A stretch of 64,000 nt of DNA from Sisyra terminalis (lineage: Eukaryota > Arthropoda > Insecta > Neuroptera > Sisyridae), in the NCBI GenBank assembly GCA_958496175.1, contig OY292275.1, positions 53,149,701 to 53,213,700 on the forward strand, in the 5' to 3' direction. Under the pieces are notes generated by a model. That model did not search any database. It was not told where the DNA came from and worked only from the letters and a program-made list of their open reading frames with translations. Positions 49,751 to 59,840 of this stretch are shown in pieces. Positions within the stretch are counted from its first letter, which is position 1. Each line of letters opens with the position of its first letter. A program made the position numbers and the translations under genes.

Positions 49751-50178
49751 CGACTATAGGCTCAACCTTGATATATGGGTTCCCCATGTTTTTATGAGGA
49801 GAAATTTGACCTCATAAAGTTTTGTGACCTCCCAAAAGCTTTAACAACTTGAATGGTATAAACTGCCATTCCCATCATATTCTACAAATTTGGCACCTTC
49901 GGTTCATTATTGGCTTTGACCACTGCAAAATCTTTTAGACGGTAAAACCTTTACTTCAAATAAGGAAGTCAAAAATCCCCTAAGATCAGTTTTCCAGTTT
50001 TTAGTTACAAAAGAGCAAAAAATTTCTTAGTGAAAAAGCATACTACAGCCAGAAAAATGGCAAAAGGTATTGAACCAGAATGGCCAATATACAATTGAAA
50101 AAAATATTTATTCACTATACAAAAATTGTCTTTCATTATCACAAAAAAAGAAACGAAATTACTTTCCCAACGACCTAA
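49750..50178 (+). mobile_element. mariner fragment, 3' end
   Basis: The reverse complement of this segment matches the left part of the element at 3060-3960, from TATATGGGTTCCCCATG through GAGGAGAAATTTGACCTCAT to the terminal repeat AACGAAATTACTTTCCCAACGACC, followed by TA. It includes the degenerate C-terminus ([15 protein letters not shown]) on the plus strand. The 5' part is lost. Confidence 0.8.
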
Positions 50179-50407
50179 TATTATATGATTATCCATCTAT
50201 TTGTAGAAAACTAAATGCATTTCATAAATCATTTTTTTGATAATGATTGACTATTTGATATAAATTTTATTGATTTTTATTATAGATATAATAGTTATTG
50301 TCTGGTCAAACTTTAGAAACCGAAGTTCTACACGTATTTCAATCTTTACAGTAATTAACTGTTATTGAAAAATCAAAATAAGATTTTTTCGCTGACTTTG
50401 AACAGTT

Positions 50408-50633
50408 ATACTGTGTATACAATATATAAAATATATTGCAGTCCAATTTATTAACATAAATTTGAACAGAAGTTCAAACAAAAATATTCGTGTCGTATTG
50501 CCCAGATATGTATTTCGATTGTCAAGCAATCTTCATCAGTGGTCATCAAGTTGATGACCACTGTTCAAATTTATGTTAATAAATTGGACTGCAATATATT
50601 TTATGTATTGTATACACAGTATTATTGAACAAT
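50408..50633. repeat. foldback with 27-bp central palindrome
   Basis: Outer arms of about 60 bp (ATACTGTGTATACAATATAT..CCAATTTATTAACATAAATTTGAACAG and its inverse) enclose a 27-bp palindrome, CAGTGGTCATCAA-G-TTGATGACCACTG, at 50537-50563. TATTTCGATTG..CTTCATCAG near 50512 resembles the core of the other foldbacks. Confidence 0.85.
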
Positions 50634-51563
50634 TATTATAAAGAAAAGGTGTTTCTTGAAGAGCAATTAACTGAAGGGGGGAGGTAAATAAGTTTTTGTG
50701 CTTGATTTTCGTCTCGAAATAATTTTCGGAAAATTTATCGAAAACTGAGGATTATAATTTCTTATAGTTCCGTAAGTTGACCTATTGTTTAAAGTAACCT
50801 TTTCTTATTAAAAACGGTTTATAAAAGGTAGCGAACTTAGATTTTACTGTATTTATCTTGTGTCTTTTTTATTTCAATGGCTTTATTTCAAATATTTTGC
50901 AATAAAGGTGAAAAAACTTTGATCTTAAAAAAAATAATCGTTAAAGGAATACAAATGTGTAAAACCGTTAATTGTAAGGTTTGGTTTATGCCCGTTGCTG
51001 AAGGCGGAAATTTAAGAAAGTTAAACACCATTGATTATTATTATTAAATTCATTCTTAGGATGAAAAAAGGCCTAATTAATGGCATTATTGGACGAGTTA
51101 AACATCGCAAAAAGTGAAATATTTCGTGTAGACAGTGTAATTGTTTTAAGTTATTTTCCCATAATGTATTACGATCTGAAAATCCAATCTTCAAAAAAAA
51201 AAAATTCCACTGACCATAAGTAAAAAACCGTTAGAATTTTTGGGCAAAATTTGTAACAATCATAACAAAAAATTGATTTTTTAGTTTCACATGGAAGAAT
51301 ATTTTTTAAACGTTTCAAATAGGTCGATACTTAGTATTTGGCGGTTTGTTTTCAAGTAATTTTATGTTCAATAAAAATCGTTTTTTTTTTTATAAGAAGG
51401 ACGGCGAAAAACCATCGTAATTAACAGTAATTAATATACTTTTTTGTTTAAAGAAACCATAGTGACAAAAGTAGGTATGAATATATCATTTTGATATTAA
51501 CATTTGTGAAAATCTAAATTGTTGTATTTGGCCCTTGAATCAAAATTCTATTGAAATTTCAAA
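50634..51563. other. intergenic DNA upstream of the 90-residue gene
   Basis: AT-rich DNA without a recognised element, RNA or ORF of note. It presumably contains the promoter of the 51564 gene. Confidence 0.5.
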
Positions 51564-51836
51564 ATGACGGAAAAGCCAATGGAAAAAATGGAATGCCAAA
51601 TTTCCGATCCTAATCAGGAAAGATTTGTGCTTTCAATGTTTCGACATCATGATTGTAAATATGCTCCAGAAGATCTTGATATTTTTATTCGAATGCCAAA
51701 AGGACGACCCTATCAACCTCAAAATCGTGTTGATCAAGATTGCCAATATTTTGAATGTGATATACCGAAAGAAGAGCCTCCTGTACCTTCTCCTGAGACT
51801 GGTTCTCCAAAAGGCAAAAAAGGAAAAAAGAAATAA
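51564..51836 (+). CDS. 90-residue protein matching the C-terminal domain of paralogue 3
   Basis: ATG 51564 to TAA 51836 in one exon. ECQISDPNQERFVLSMF aligns with VTEISDPKKDVFVLKIG of the 46788 protein, LDIFIRMPKG with LELELRTPKG, and both end in a Pro/Ser-rich stretch and a KGKKGKKK tail. It therefore carries the second domain of that protein alone, without the DUF4497-like and Cys-rich parts. It could be a split or partial duplicate, or an independent small gene; the intact frame and shared tail argue for expression. Function unknown. The stop overlaps an AATAAA. Confidence 0.7.
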   Translation: MTEKPMEKMECQISDPNQERFVLSMFRHHDCKYAPEDLDIFIRMPKGRPYQPQNRVDQDCQYFECDIPKEEPPVPSPETGSPKGKKGKKK

Positions 51837-53397
51837 AATGTAATTTTGATACAAACTTACTCAAAAAAATTTTTTTATAAATTTTTTAAAACATATAAAT
51901 TGACATATTAAAACTAATATTTTATTTTATTAATGAATCAAAATGAATGGGTATTTCAGAGGATTTATTTATTTAACTTGGGTAAATAAGATTAATCACT
52001 GAGTTTCGAAATATCTACGTTTAATTGATAAAAAAAATTATACAATTTCTTTGATTTTTATTCATTCAATGTTTCTAAGGCAATTATAAGAAAAACGAAT
52101 TAAAAGTGGTAGAATTTTTTATTTCTTACAGTATGAATTAAACTGGTTTTTACTGTTACATAACTCTTAACGACCGCCTAAGAGGCGCCAGAACAATGAG
52201 GTACTTGTCGTTCGAAAGATGGAATTGTCGTTTTCAGCTAAAACTCTATTTACTTTAAAATATTATTACTTAGCAAAATTCGTACAAAATTTTTTTTTGT
52301 AGATCATTAATTTAAAAACAAATGTTGGTAAAATTAGATTGGCTCTTGAATATATACATCCTTTCTACATTGGAAGTCGGTATTTACTTAAAGAAATTTG
52401 GAAAAGAATCTTGCATCAATATGTTCCAAACAACATCGTCATCATTGTTGTTATAAAGATGAACAGAATTTTTCGGTAGTCCTAATATAACTTAGAAGTT
52501 AATTCCTCGAATGAGTTAAATATAAATTATCGAAACCATATGTAGCATAAAATAATAATTTAATAAAAATAAATAGTAAATTATTATCGATTAACAAAAT
52601 TTGAAATCAAAGATCTATAATATCTTCCACTAGTATTAACATCCACCTAAACAAACATCAGAATTTTAATCAGAATTTTATGTATAACTGAGGCAATATT
52701 ATATGGTTGATTTTTATTTCTGATATGTTTTGCTTTTAAAGAAGCTTTATGTCTTTTAAGCCTAATTTTTTTTTATACCTTTATGTGTTACGCACATTTA
52801 AAAATGTTCCAAAAAATGATACTTAACCAAATTATTTTTATTGCCACCAAGCCATACCATCGTATCATAAATCAATAAATTTATTAATTTACTGATACCA
52901 TGGCGTAGCGTAGCCTGGTAGTTATCCATAAAATTATGTGGTACATTATCTTTTTCCAGGGACATTTTGTAATTATGTTTAATCTATAAACATATAAAGA
53001 TAATGAAGGCTTAAAGTCGGAAAACCCTTATCAATGTAAAGTATATCAGAAATCAAATTCATACTTATAAGGCTTGTTTTTTTGACATAGTTTCCAATTA
53101 GATTCGGTCGCCATCAGATGGGCATCAAATTGAAATTTAGATTTTTCTACATTATGCGGGTTTTGGTAGATACGGACGGTAGAAAAATCATATAAAACCA
53201 TATGGAAAACTATCAATGCACTTGGTACTACCTAACTTAATAAGGGTAACTGGAGTAGTATACTTTGTAATATGTAAAATGATCAAAAATATCATAGTAC
53301 CTATCACTTTATTAAAATTTTAAACGGTTTTAGAATTTTTTTCTTCCAATTTCCCTCTTTGTAACCTTAAACTTAATTATTTTCTGTATTGTGTATA
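51837..53397. other. intergenic DNA, nothing recognised
   Basis: 1.6 kb of AT-rich DNA. A lone end-like motif ATGGCGTAGCGTAGCCTGG lies near 52903. No gene or complete element was seen. Confidence 0.5.
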
Positions 53398-53611
53398 ATG
53401 GAAAGAAAGTTCAAATTCAATTCTCCTCAAATACCTCGTATTAATGAAAATGATGCTAGTAAGTACTTAAATATTTTCTAATCGTATATTTCGTCCTTAA
53501 TCACGAAATTTCAATAAAATAAAAGCTAATTTAAAATTAATTCTGATATCACTTAATATTACGAACTGTTTTTCAGGTGCTACTCAAATACATGTACAGC
53601 CGATTCCTTAG
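53398..53611 (+). CDS. small two-exon ORF truncated at a repeat
   Basis: ATG 53398 opens 20 codons (MERKFKFNSPQIPRINENDA), then A|GTAAGT. A good acceptor (CTGTTTTTCAG, ending 53576) continues in frame with SATQIHVQPIP and TAG 53609-53611, 31 residues in all. The stop coincides with the start of CTTAGGTAAGGGAACC, which looks like the edge of inserted repeat DNA. Splice signals and frame suggest a real gene 5' end that was cut off. No family was recognised. Confidence 0.35.
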
Positions 53612-53776
53612 GTAAGGGAACCTGGGGCGGAACAGGGTACCTAAGTTTTAATTACAATTCACGAGAGATTTAAAGAAACAATCTCATTGTTTTGTAATTT
53701 ATATATTTATTTAATTCATTCTCTAAAAATAAAAAAAAGGTATCATTGATTTAAATTAATAATTGATATTAAAAAT

Positions 53777-54010
53777 TTAGCTTTCAAAAATAAATGGAAA
53801 TTTCCCATTCTGCCCCATCCCCTGGGGCACAATGGGAAATGAGCCTAGGGCGCAATAGGATACTTGTTTTTGGCTTAGTTCGCAAATGAAGACACTATCA
53901 TCATCGTGTTTAGCCCAACACATGCCAAATGTGCCCATTTTTGACAAATACTGCAGGAACACCAGCTTTCATTAGATTTGAAGTATAAATCCTGGCAGTA
54001 TAAACAGATT
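53777..54010 (-). pseudogene. pogo/Tigger transposase remnant, C-terminal zinc finger
   Basis: On the minus strand, ESWCSCSICQKWAHLACVG near 53965-53910 followed, one frame over, by DDDSVFICELSQK near 53900 matches the Cys/His finger (C..C..WxH..C..FxCxxC) at the end of many insect pogo-type transposases. The frameshift and the loss of the DDE core make it inactive. Repeated GGGGC/GCCCC-rich words (TTCCCATTxxGCCCC) in 53600-54180 and near 54665 suggest a larger decayed element. Confidence 0.5.
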
Positions 54011-54401
54011 ATCTCTACATCTTCCGACCTTTCTTATATATGGACTATCGGCTTGTTTTCCTTACATACGTACGCACTATCTGCTGATAAAATAAAAATA
54101 TCTTTCTGAATGGGAAATACTATCTGAATGGTTTATCCCATTCCGCCCCACCCATTGTGCCCCAAAGCACCTTTCACACAAGCACGACTATTATGGCAGG
54201 ATATATTGGTTATAATTGAATAATCACTAGGCTTTTAGTTAGTCAACAGTATGTTTTAACAAACATGTCATGTTAATATTCAAACAAAAAATAGAACATA
54301 GGATAATTACCTTAGTGTTACTTTGCAAAAATTAGAATTCGGAAACGTTTATTTCGACTTTTGATAAAAATAAAAATAACTGCACTCTTTACTGGTGATA
54401 G

Positions 54402-54568
54402 CCAAGGTTTGTAAATTACACAGGTCGTTCCATTAGAAAAGAAAAATGACGTCATACGAAGAATTTTGAAATTGATCAGTCTGAAGATATGTACGAATTT
54501 CTTCTGGATACGTCACGTATCCATCATGTAGCCACCATGAAGCCACCTGTGTATTTTATAAACCTTGG
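54402..54568. mobile_element. 167-bp MITE with CCAAGGTTTATAAAATACAC ends
   Basis: CCAAGGTTTGTAAATTACACAGGT at the left and its inverse ACCTGTGTATTTTATAAACCTTGG at the right. A GTGATAG/GCGATAG direct repeat flanks it. It also contains ACGTCATACG..CGTCACGTATC. Non-coding. Confidence 0.7.
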
Positions 54569-55071
54569 GCGATAGCCACTTTTTATAATGCAGCACAGTT
54601 AATTGAACATTGAGTATGATTTTTACGCGTTTTTGACACCTGTAACAAGCGCTAATTCCATTTCCCATTTCGCCCCGTGTTCCCATACTCACAATTTCGT
54701 CGAAATAAAGTTGCTTATGAAGAATTTCGTTAAAATTTTTTTAACAATATGTTCGGTCATAATATGTGCTTCTTTTGTGAACGATTGTGATTCCAACGAA
54801 ATTTAAAACCACAACGTCCAGGATATGAAGATCTTTTATGGATAATAATTACAAATTCTTATGCAAATGATAATATTTTACTGTGCTGCACGTTTTTTCA
54901 AGCAATCGAGAAAAATGTGATTCCAACGATGTCCAAATTCAATCGTTTCAAATATTAAACGATACCTGCATTTTTACCACCACTAGATTTATTTCATACT
55001 TCCATTATCATAAGCTCTCGTATTATTTAACCGAAAATGCAAATTTTGATTTAGGATAAATTTATGTAATA

Positions 55072-56905
55072 CTAGCTGATCCCCGCGACTTCGTCTGCGT
55101 AACGTAGGTGTAGATTATATTTTCTTTTTAAATTTGCTATTTGGAGTGGCATATGAAAATTATAATTTTTCTTATTTCATTTACGAAAACCATAATCATA
55201 CTTAAAAACACTATTTTGTCAACTTTTAAAATACACATTTAATAAACTGTTACTTAGAATAAAATAATTGTATATAATGATCAATTAATTTTCAAAAAAT
55301 ATTTATAAATATCTAAAAAGTACCTAAAAAACCGTATACCTACGGTAGGTATACCTACCGTGAATCTATTTACAATAATTTTGAAAAAAAAAATAAAAAA
55401 AATAGTTCACTGTAAGATTCTAACCCACGTCTTTTTAATTAGGAGCATCAGAATGTCAGATACGTAAGCCATTACGCTATTAACATCAAGTATGTGTTTT
55501 ATATATATAAAGGTTTATATTTCAAAGAGGCAATTTTTTAAAACTTAAATTGAATTTACTGTGCTTCTTATCAGTTCAACTAAAAATATTTTTACAGATT
55601 ATTTTCTAACTTTAAATTACCTTTCCAATGATATATAACTCACCTTTCTAGTGTAAAAATTTATGTTTTCATCCCTAGGGAATACCTTCCCTTATTATTT
55701 TTTTGAAATAATAATTAGCCTATAGTCTGCGGAAAATTGTGTTGTATCTTAATTCCAAATTTCAAAAAATTCGGTTGTTCCGTTCTTTAGTTAAATCGGG
55801 ACACACAGACAGACAAAAATTTAAAAAATGTTAAATTTGGAATAAGGGCTTCTTGAAACAAATATTTACCCTAAAATTGGGTTCAAAATCGAAATGTACA
55901 GACAGACGTAAGAATTTTATATATTAGTATAGATATCTATACTGTTTCTATGTTTCAAGAGGCCCTTACTCCAAATTTAACATTTTTAAAATTTTTGTCT
56001 GTCTGTCTGTCTGTCTGTCTGTGTGTCCCGATTTAACTAAAGAACGGAACAACCGAATTAAATGAAATTCGGTATTAAGATAAAACACAATTTCCCACAG
56101 ACTATAGGCTACTTATCATTCCAAAAAAATAATAAGGGAAGGTATTCCTTAGGGATGAAAACATAAATTTTTACACTAGACAGGTGAGTTATATATCATT
56201 GGAAAGGTAATTTAAAGTTAGAAAATAATTTGTAAAAATATTTTTAGTTGAACTGATAAATAGCACAGTAAATTCAATTTAAATTTAAAAAAATTGCCTC
56301 TTTGAAACATAAACCTTTATATATACAAAACACATAGTTGATGTTAATAGCGTAATAGATTTTTTTTGAAAATTTCTACCCTAAAAGAGTAAAAGAGGTC
56401 ACTAAGTTTGTATCAGAAAATGTAGAGTTAATCAACAATCGAAATTTTGAATTTAATAAGTGTTAAAAATAGATAAATAATGAATTAATAATAAGTGTCT
56501 GTTTTTGTTATGTCATTTTAATAACAACATTTTAAATAACGTCATTTCACTTAATTAGTATGAAAGTTTAGGTAGTAGGTACTTATACCAAATACCAAAG
56601 AGGCAGTTTTTAATTTTTGTTTGTTTTTCAACAATCAAACTTTTTTAAAATCTAATTTTTATGAACCAATGATTGTGACCTGGAGCAATTATTTAACACT
56701 AAGGGAGCAATTTTTTGTCATATATTTCATTATCAATCAAAAAATAAAATCTTCCAAACCAACTTTTCTTCGGTACTTAGAAAAATTTGAAAATCAATTA
56801 TTGTTATTGAAAATAAATAAAATATTCGTATTTCCTTCCACGCTTTCTATCTATTTCCAACATATCTATTTACATTACGCAGACGAAGTCGCGGGGATCA
56901 GCTAG
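55072..56905. repeat. 1.8-kb inverted repeat with GATCCCCGCGACTTCGTCTG ends
   Basis: The left end CTAGCTGATCCCCGCGACTTCGTCTGCG and the exact inverse ending 56905 bound two long diverged arms. Inner arm blocks (TTCGGTTGTTCCGTTCTTTAG, GACTATAGGC, CATCCCTAGGG) mirror each other, and (GTCT)n sits at the centre near 56000. Such ends are common in insect repeats; the GATCAGCTAG|T terminus would suit a Helitron 3' end, which would make this two elements head to head. No transposase was seen. Confidence 0.75.
55408..55483 (-). repeat. tRNA-like (SINE-type) segment in the left arm
   Basis: On the minus strand TAGCGTAATGGCTTACG resembles an RNA polymerase III A box and GTGGGTTAGAATCTTAC a B box, 35 bp apart. 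Clover-leaf pairing is poor, so it is not a functional tRNA. The right arm keeps only TTAATAGCGTAAT. Confidence 0.45.
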
Positions 56906-57179
56906 TATATTAATAAATCGTAAAATAAACCCTACAATTATCCTACTCATAAAATCTTAAATTCGTCGCAATATCTTGAAGTTCATCTTTTCTGAAGGTT
57001 TCACTTCTACCGCGTGTGAACTGCACACATGTGTTTTTTTTTTTATATTTTTTGTGACACGTTTTTCTAGTTCTATGTTAGCGATATTATGCATTATAGA
57101 ATGATGAATAATGTAGCATATATTGTTTGAAAATTTCAACATTACAATGTTGAATTTCAAGTGCATTGACAGTGTGTAG

Positions 57180-57640
57180 ATGTTTGTTTATAGTAGACGA
57201 AATAATCCCATTGAATCGCATTACTTAATGGTATGGATTGTTACATCATTACCACGTGGTCGCGGGTCGCGACTGCGACTGCGACCGCGACAATCCCCTG
57301 CAGCATTCCCTATCGTGAATGGGGTCGCAAAGCGACCGCGTCGGCTTTGGTGTGCGCGGGCCACTTTTACTACCTCCGTACTTGATGACGTAGTACTTGG
57401 CCAAAGAACGTGTCTGATACACACACGAGTAACGCACATTACTAAAATAGTAACTGTCGAGACATCGGTGTGGTATATTTCTCGTCTACTGCTAGTAGTT
57501 CTCGTGTCTGGTGTCCACGCGGTTATCGTAAAATCATTGAAAAAAAAAAAAAAAACTTTTCACCACTCATTCGGTAACAACCCCTTTTCTGTTAATCAAC
57601 AATTTACCCCCGACTGAGTCATCCCTTATCCAAATAAATG
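57180..57640 (+). promoter_or_regulatory. GC-rich putative promoter and first exon ending in ATG
   Basis: 57240-57530 is strikingly GC- and CpG-rich for this window (GGTCGCGGGTCGCGACTGCG, GGGGTCGCAAAGCGACCGCG). It runs into CAAATAAATG|GTAAGT at 57638-57641: a start codon immediately followed by a consensus donor. This looks like the 5' UTR exon of a plus-strand gene whose coding exons lie beyond a long intron, perhaps outside the window. A 145-codon ORF across it is arginine-rich, spans a poly-A run and is probably UTR. Confidence 0.45.
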
Positions 57641-58029
57641 GTAAGTCTCATTTATATTTCATTTTATCCGGAAGTTCTATTTAAATTTAACGAAGTATCG
57701 ATTTTTTCGAACACGTTACTTTCTGAGCACAATTAAAAAGTTGTTGCATCATTTATTAAATTTTTCAAAATTAAATCAAGAAAAAAAGAAAATTTTTTTG
57801 TTTACCAATTTTTTTTTTATAATTAACTTTACTTACGAAGTAGGACACCTATGATATTTTTAAATTTTCGAGTTCAAATTATTTAAATACCGCAACATTA
57901 TCCGTGTACGTTTTAAAAAAAGATTATCATTAAAATCAAATCTGGAATACAGGCAGACATAAGTAGTCCACAAATGCGCACTTTTTCTTCAACATACGGA
58001 AAAAAAATATTTAAAAGTAGACGTAAAGT

Positions 58030-58395
58030 ATGCAATTTGCAATGGATGCCTATTATTATCCTTTGCATGTGCATTTTTCAAGACCGGTTATCCCTGTCTG
58101 GTGGTGCAGACTTTTGAATCTTATTGCCGGTGTTGTTTTAGATCGGAAGATACCTACTTGTCTTTTTTCAGTAGACAGTGGGATAGACTGGCAAAAATTT
58201 CTTTGGCCAACTGCATTTTGGCATCGGAATTCTAAGAACCGGACGAAGGAACTGAAACCCATGAAACACTGGCATTGCCAAAATATTTATGATTCAAAAA
58301 TTATGTATGTGAGAAATGAAGTTGAAGACAAGCGCTTTATAGCTTTATGGCTCCAAAAGAATTTTAAAAGGTTTAAGTACAAAAAAAAACATTAG
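58030..58395 (+). CDS. hypothetical ORF, 121 codons
   Basis: ATG 58030 to TAG 58395; Trp/Lys/His-rich (DWQKFLWPTAFWHRNSKN), no domain recognised. An acceptor-like TTTTTTCAG lies inside at about 58170, and another frame is also open on the minus strand. It may be a relic of a repeat or chance. Confidence 0.2.
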   Translation: MQFAMDAYYYPLHVHFSRPVIPVWWCRLLNLIAGVVLDRKIPTCLFSVDSGIDWQKFLWPTAFWHRNSKNRTKELKPMKHWHCQNIYDSKIMYVRNEVEDKRFIALWLQKNFKRFKYKKKH

Positions 58396-58496
58396 ATTTT
58401 TTTTTTCAAATTACTACAATTACCTTTGATTCCATGTCTGGAAAACAATGCTTAAGGAAACTTTATAATAAAGAATGGATATTGGGTATACTATTA

Positions 58497-58603
58497 CTTT
58501 TTTAAATAAGAAGAAATTCAGGTTGTTTAAGATCTTTAATTTTTTAATATTTTATTATTTCATAAAGATCTTAAGCAACCTGAATTTCTTCTTATTTAAA
58601 AAA
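58497..58603. repeat. perfect-stem hairpin, about 41-bp arms
   Basis: TTTTTTAAATAAGAAGAAATTCAGGTTG..AAGATCTTTA is mirrored by TAAAGATCTTAAGCAACCTGAATTTCTTC..AAAAAA with a 24-nt AT loop and one mismatch. TATACTATTAC occurs on both sides (58488, 58637). Confidence 0.85.
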
Positions 58604-58703
58604 TTTTAAAGCTGAGATCTGATTTTTATCATCTAGTATACTATTACCTTAAATATTTTTCAAAAATCATCATTAATTTTCTTAAGTCTAAAAATTAATG
58701 GTT

Positions 58704-59840
58704 TCATAAATCTTAGCAATGCCATTTAATTGATTTTCATAAATTTTATACAATGCGGATATATTTTTTCTATTTTTCACAGTAACTATATTTAATTTTT
58801 AAGTTAAACCAATTATCGCTTATAATTAAATGCCAAAATGACCCAACCTGGGATATTGACCAGCGAATTTTATATCAATGAAAATATGACTCGTTTATTT
58901 TGAAAGTGGCGTAAGTCCATTTCAAGGACAGTCTATATGGTGATTCTTCTTCTTGTAACTAGAACAAAGTATGTTAATTATTTAACTGCTAAGTTTTGAC
59001 AAATTAATGATTTCATTTTAGTTGTTAACAAAAACGCCAATTATTCCCTCCTCCTTAGTATCTTATGCTCCTATGGTTAAAAATGATAACACTGTAGGGA
59101 TTGTTCTTGAAATGGACTTAACTCACTTTCAAAATAAACGGTTCATATATTTAACTATATGGTGAAAATCATATTAGGAATAAACGTGACAATAAAATAC
59201 CAAAATATGAATCTAACTTCTAAATTAAAACTTATGACAAGTTAAATCTAAGCAATTCAGTCAATTGCTATAATTTTTTTCGTAAAATTCTTCGATTTTC
59301 ATAAAATATTTAATTTTTTGTTCTGCCTGAGGGCAGAGGGTGATGGGCTAAGTTTGAGTGTTAAAGACGTTTACAAAAAAAAAAAAATCCACAAAATTTG
59401 CGGATCATAAATCTTAATGTCATTTAATTGATTTTCATAAATTTTATACAATGCGGATATATTACGTCCTATTTTTCACAGTAACTATATTAAATTTTTA
59501 AGTTAAACCAATTATCACTTATAATTAAATGCCAAAATGATCCAACCTGGAATATTGACCGTCGGATTTAATATCAATGAAAATATATTAAATTATCTGG
59601 CGACAATCTTATTAGGAATAAACGTGACAATAAAATACCAAAATATGAATCTAACTTCTAAATTAAAACTTATGACAAGTTAAATCTAAGCAATTCCCAA
59701 TTGATATACCTAATTTCTTTCGTAGAATTCTTCGATTGTCATAAAATACTTAATTTTTGTTTCTTCCTGGCGGTAGAGGGTGGTGGACTGAGATTGAGTT
59801 TTAAAGTCGTTTACAAAAAAAAAATCCACAAAATTTGCGG
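58704..59840. repeat. tandem duplication, first copy interrupted by a MITE
   Basis: TGATTTTCATAAATTTTATA at 58731 and 59429 starts two collinear copies (CAATGCGGATATATT, TTAAACCAATTATC, GGAATAAACGTGACAATAAA, GACAAGTTAAATCTAAGCAA, CCACAAAATTTGCGG). The offset is 698, of which 261 is the MITE plus its TA duplication, so the unit is about 437 bp. Confidence 0.9.
58887..59145. mobile_element. 259-bp Tc1/mariner-type MITE, copy 2
   Basis: Same length and ends as 25261-25519, with TA at 58885-58886 and 59146-59147. The neighbouring tandem unit has the uninterrupted site GAAAATATATT, proving the ends and the TA target. Confidence 0.92.

Noticed and set aside
57180..57617. 145-codon ORF in the GC-rich block
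   Set aside because: Arg/Val-rich with a poly-Lys run from an A-tract, and overlapping minus ORFs of similar size; better explained as 5' UTR of the ATG|GTAAGT exon.
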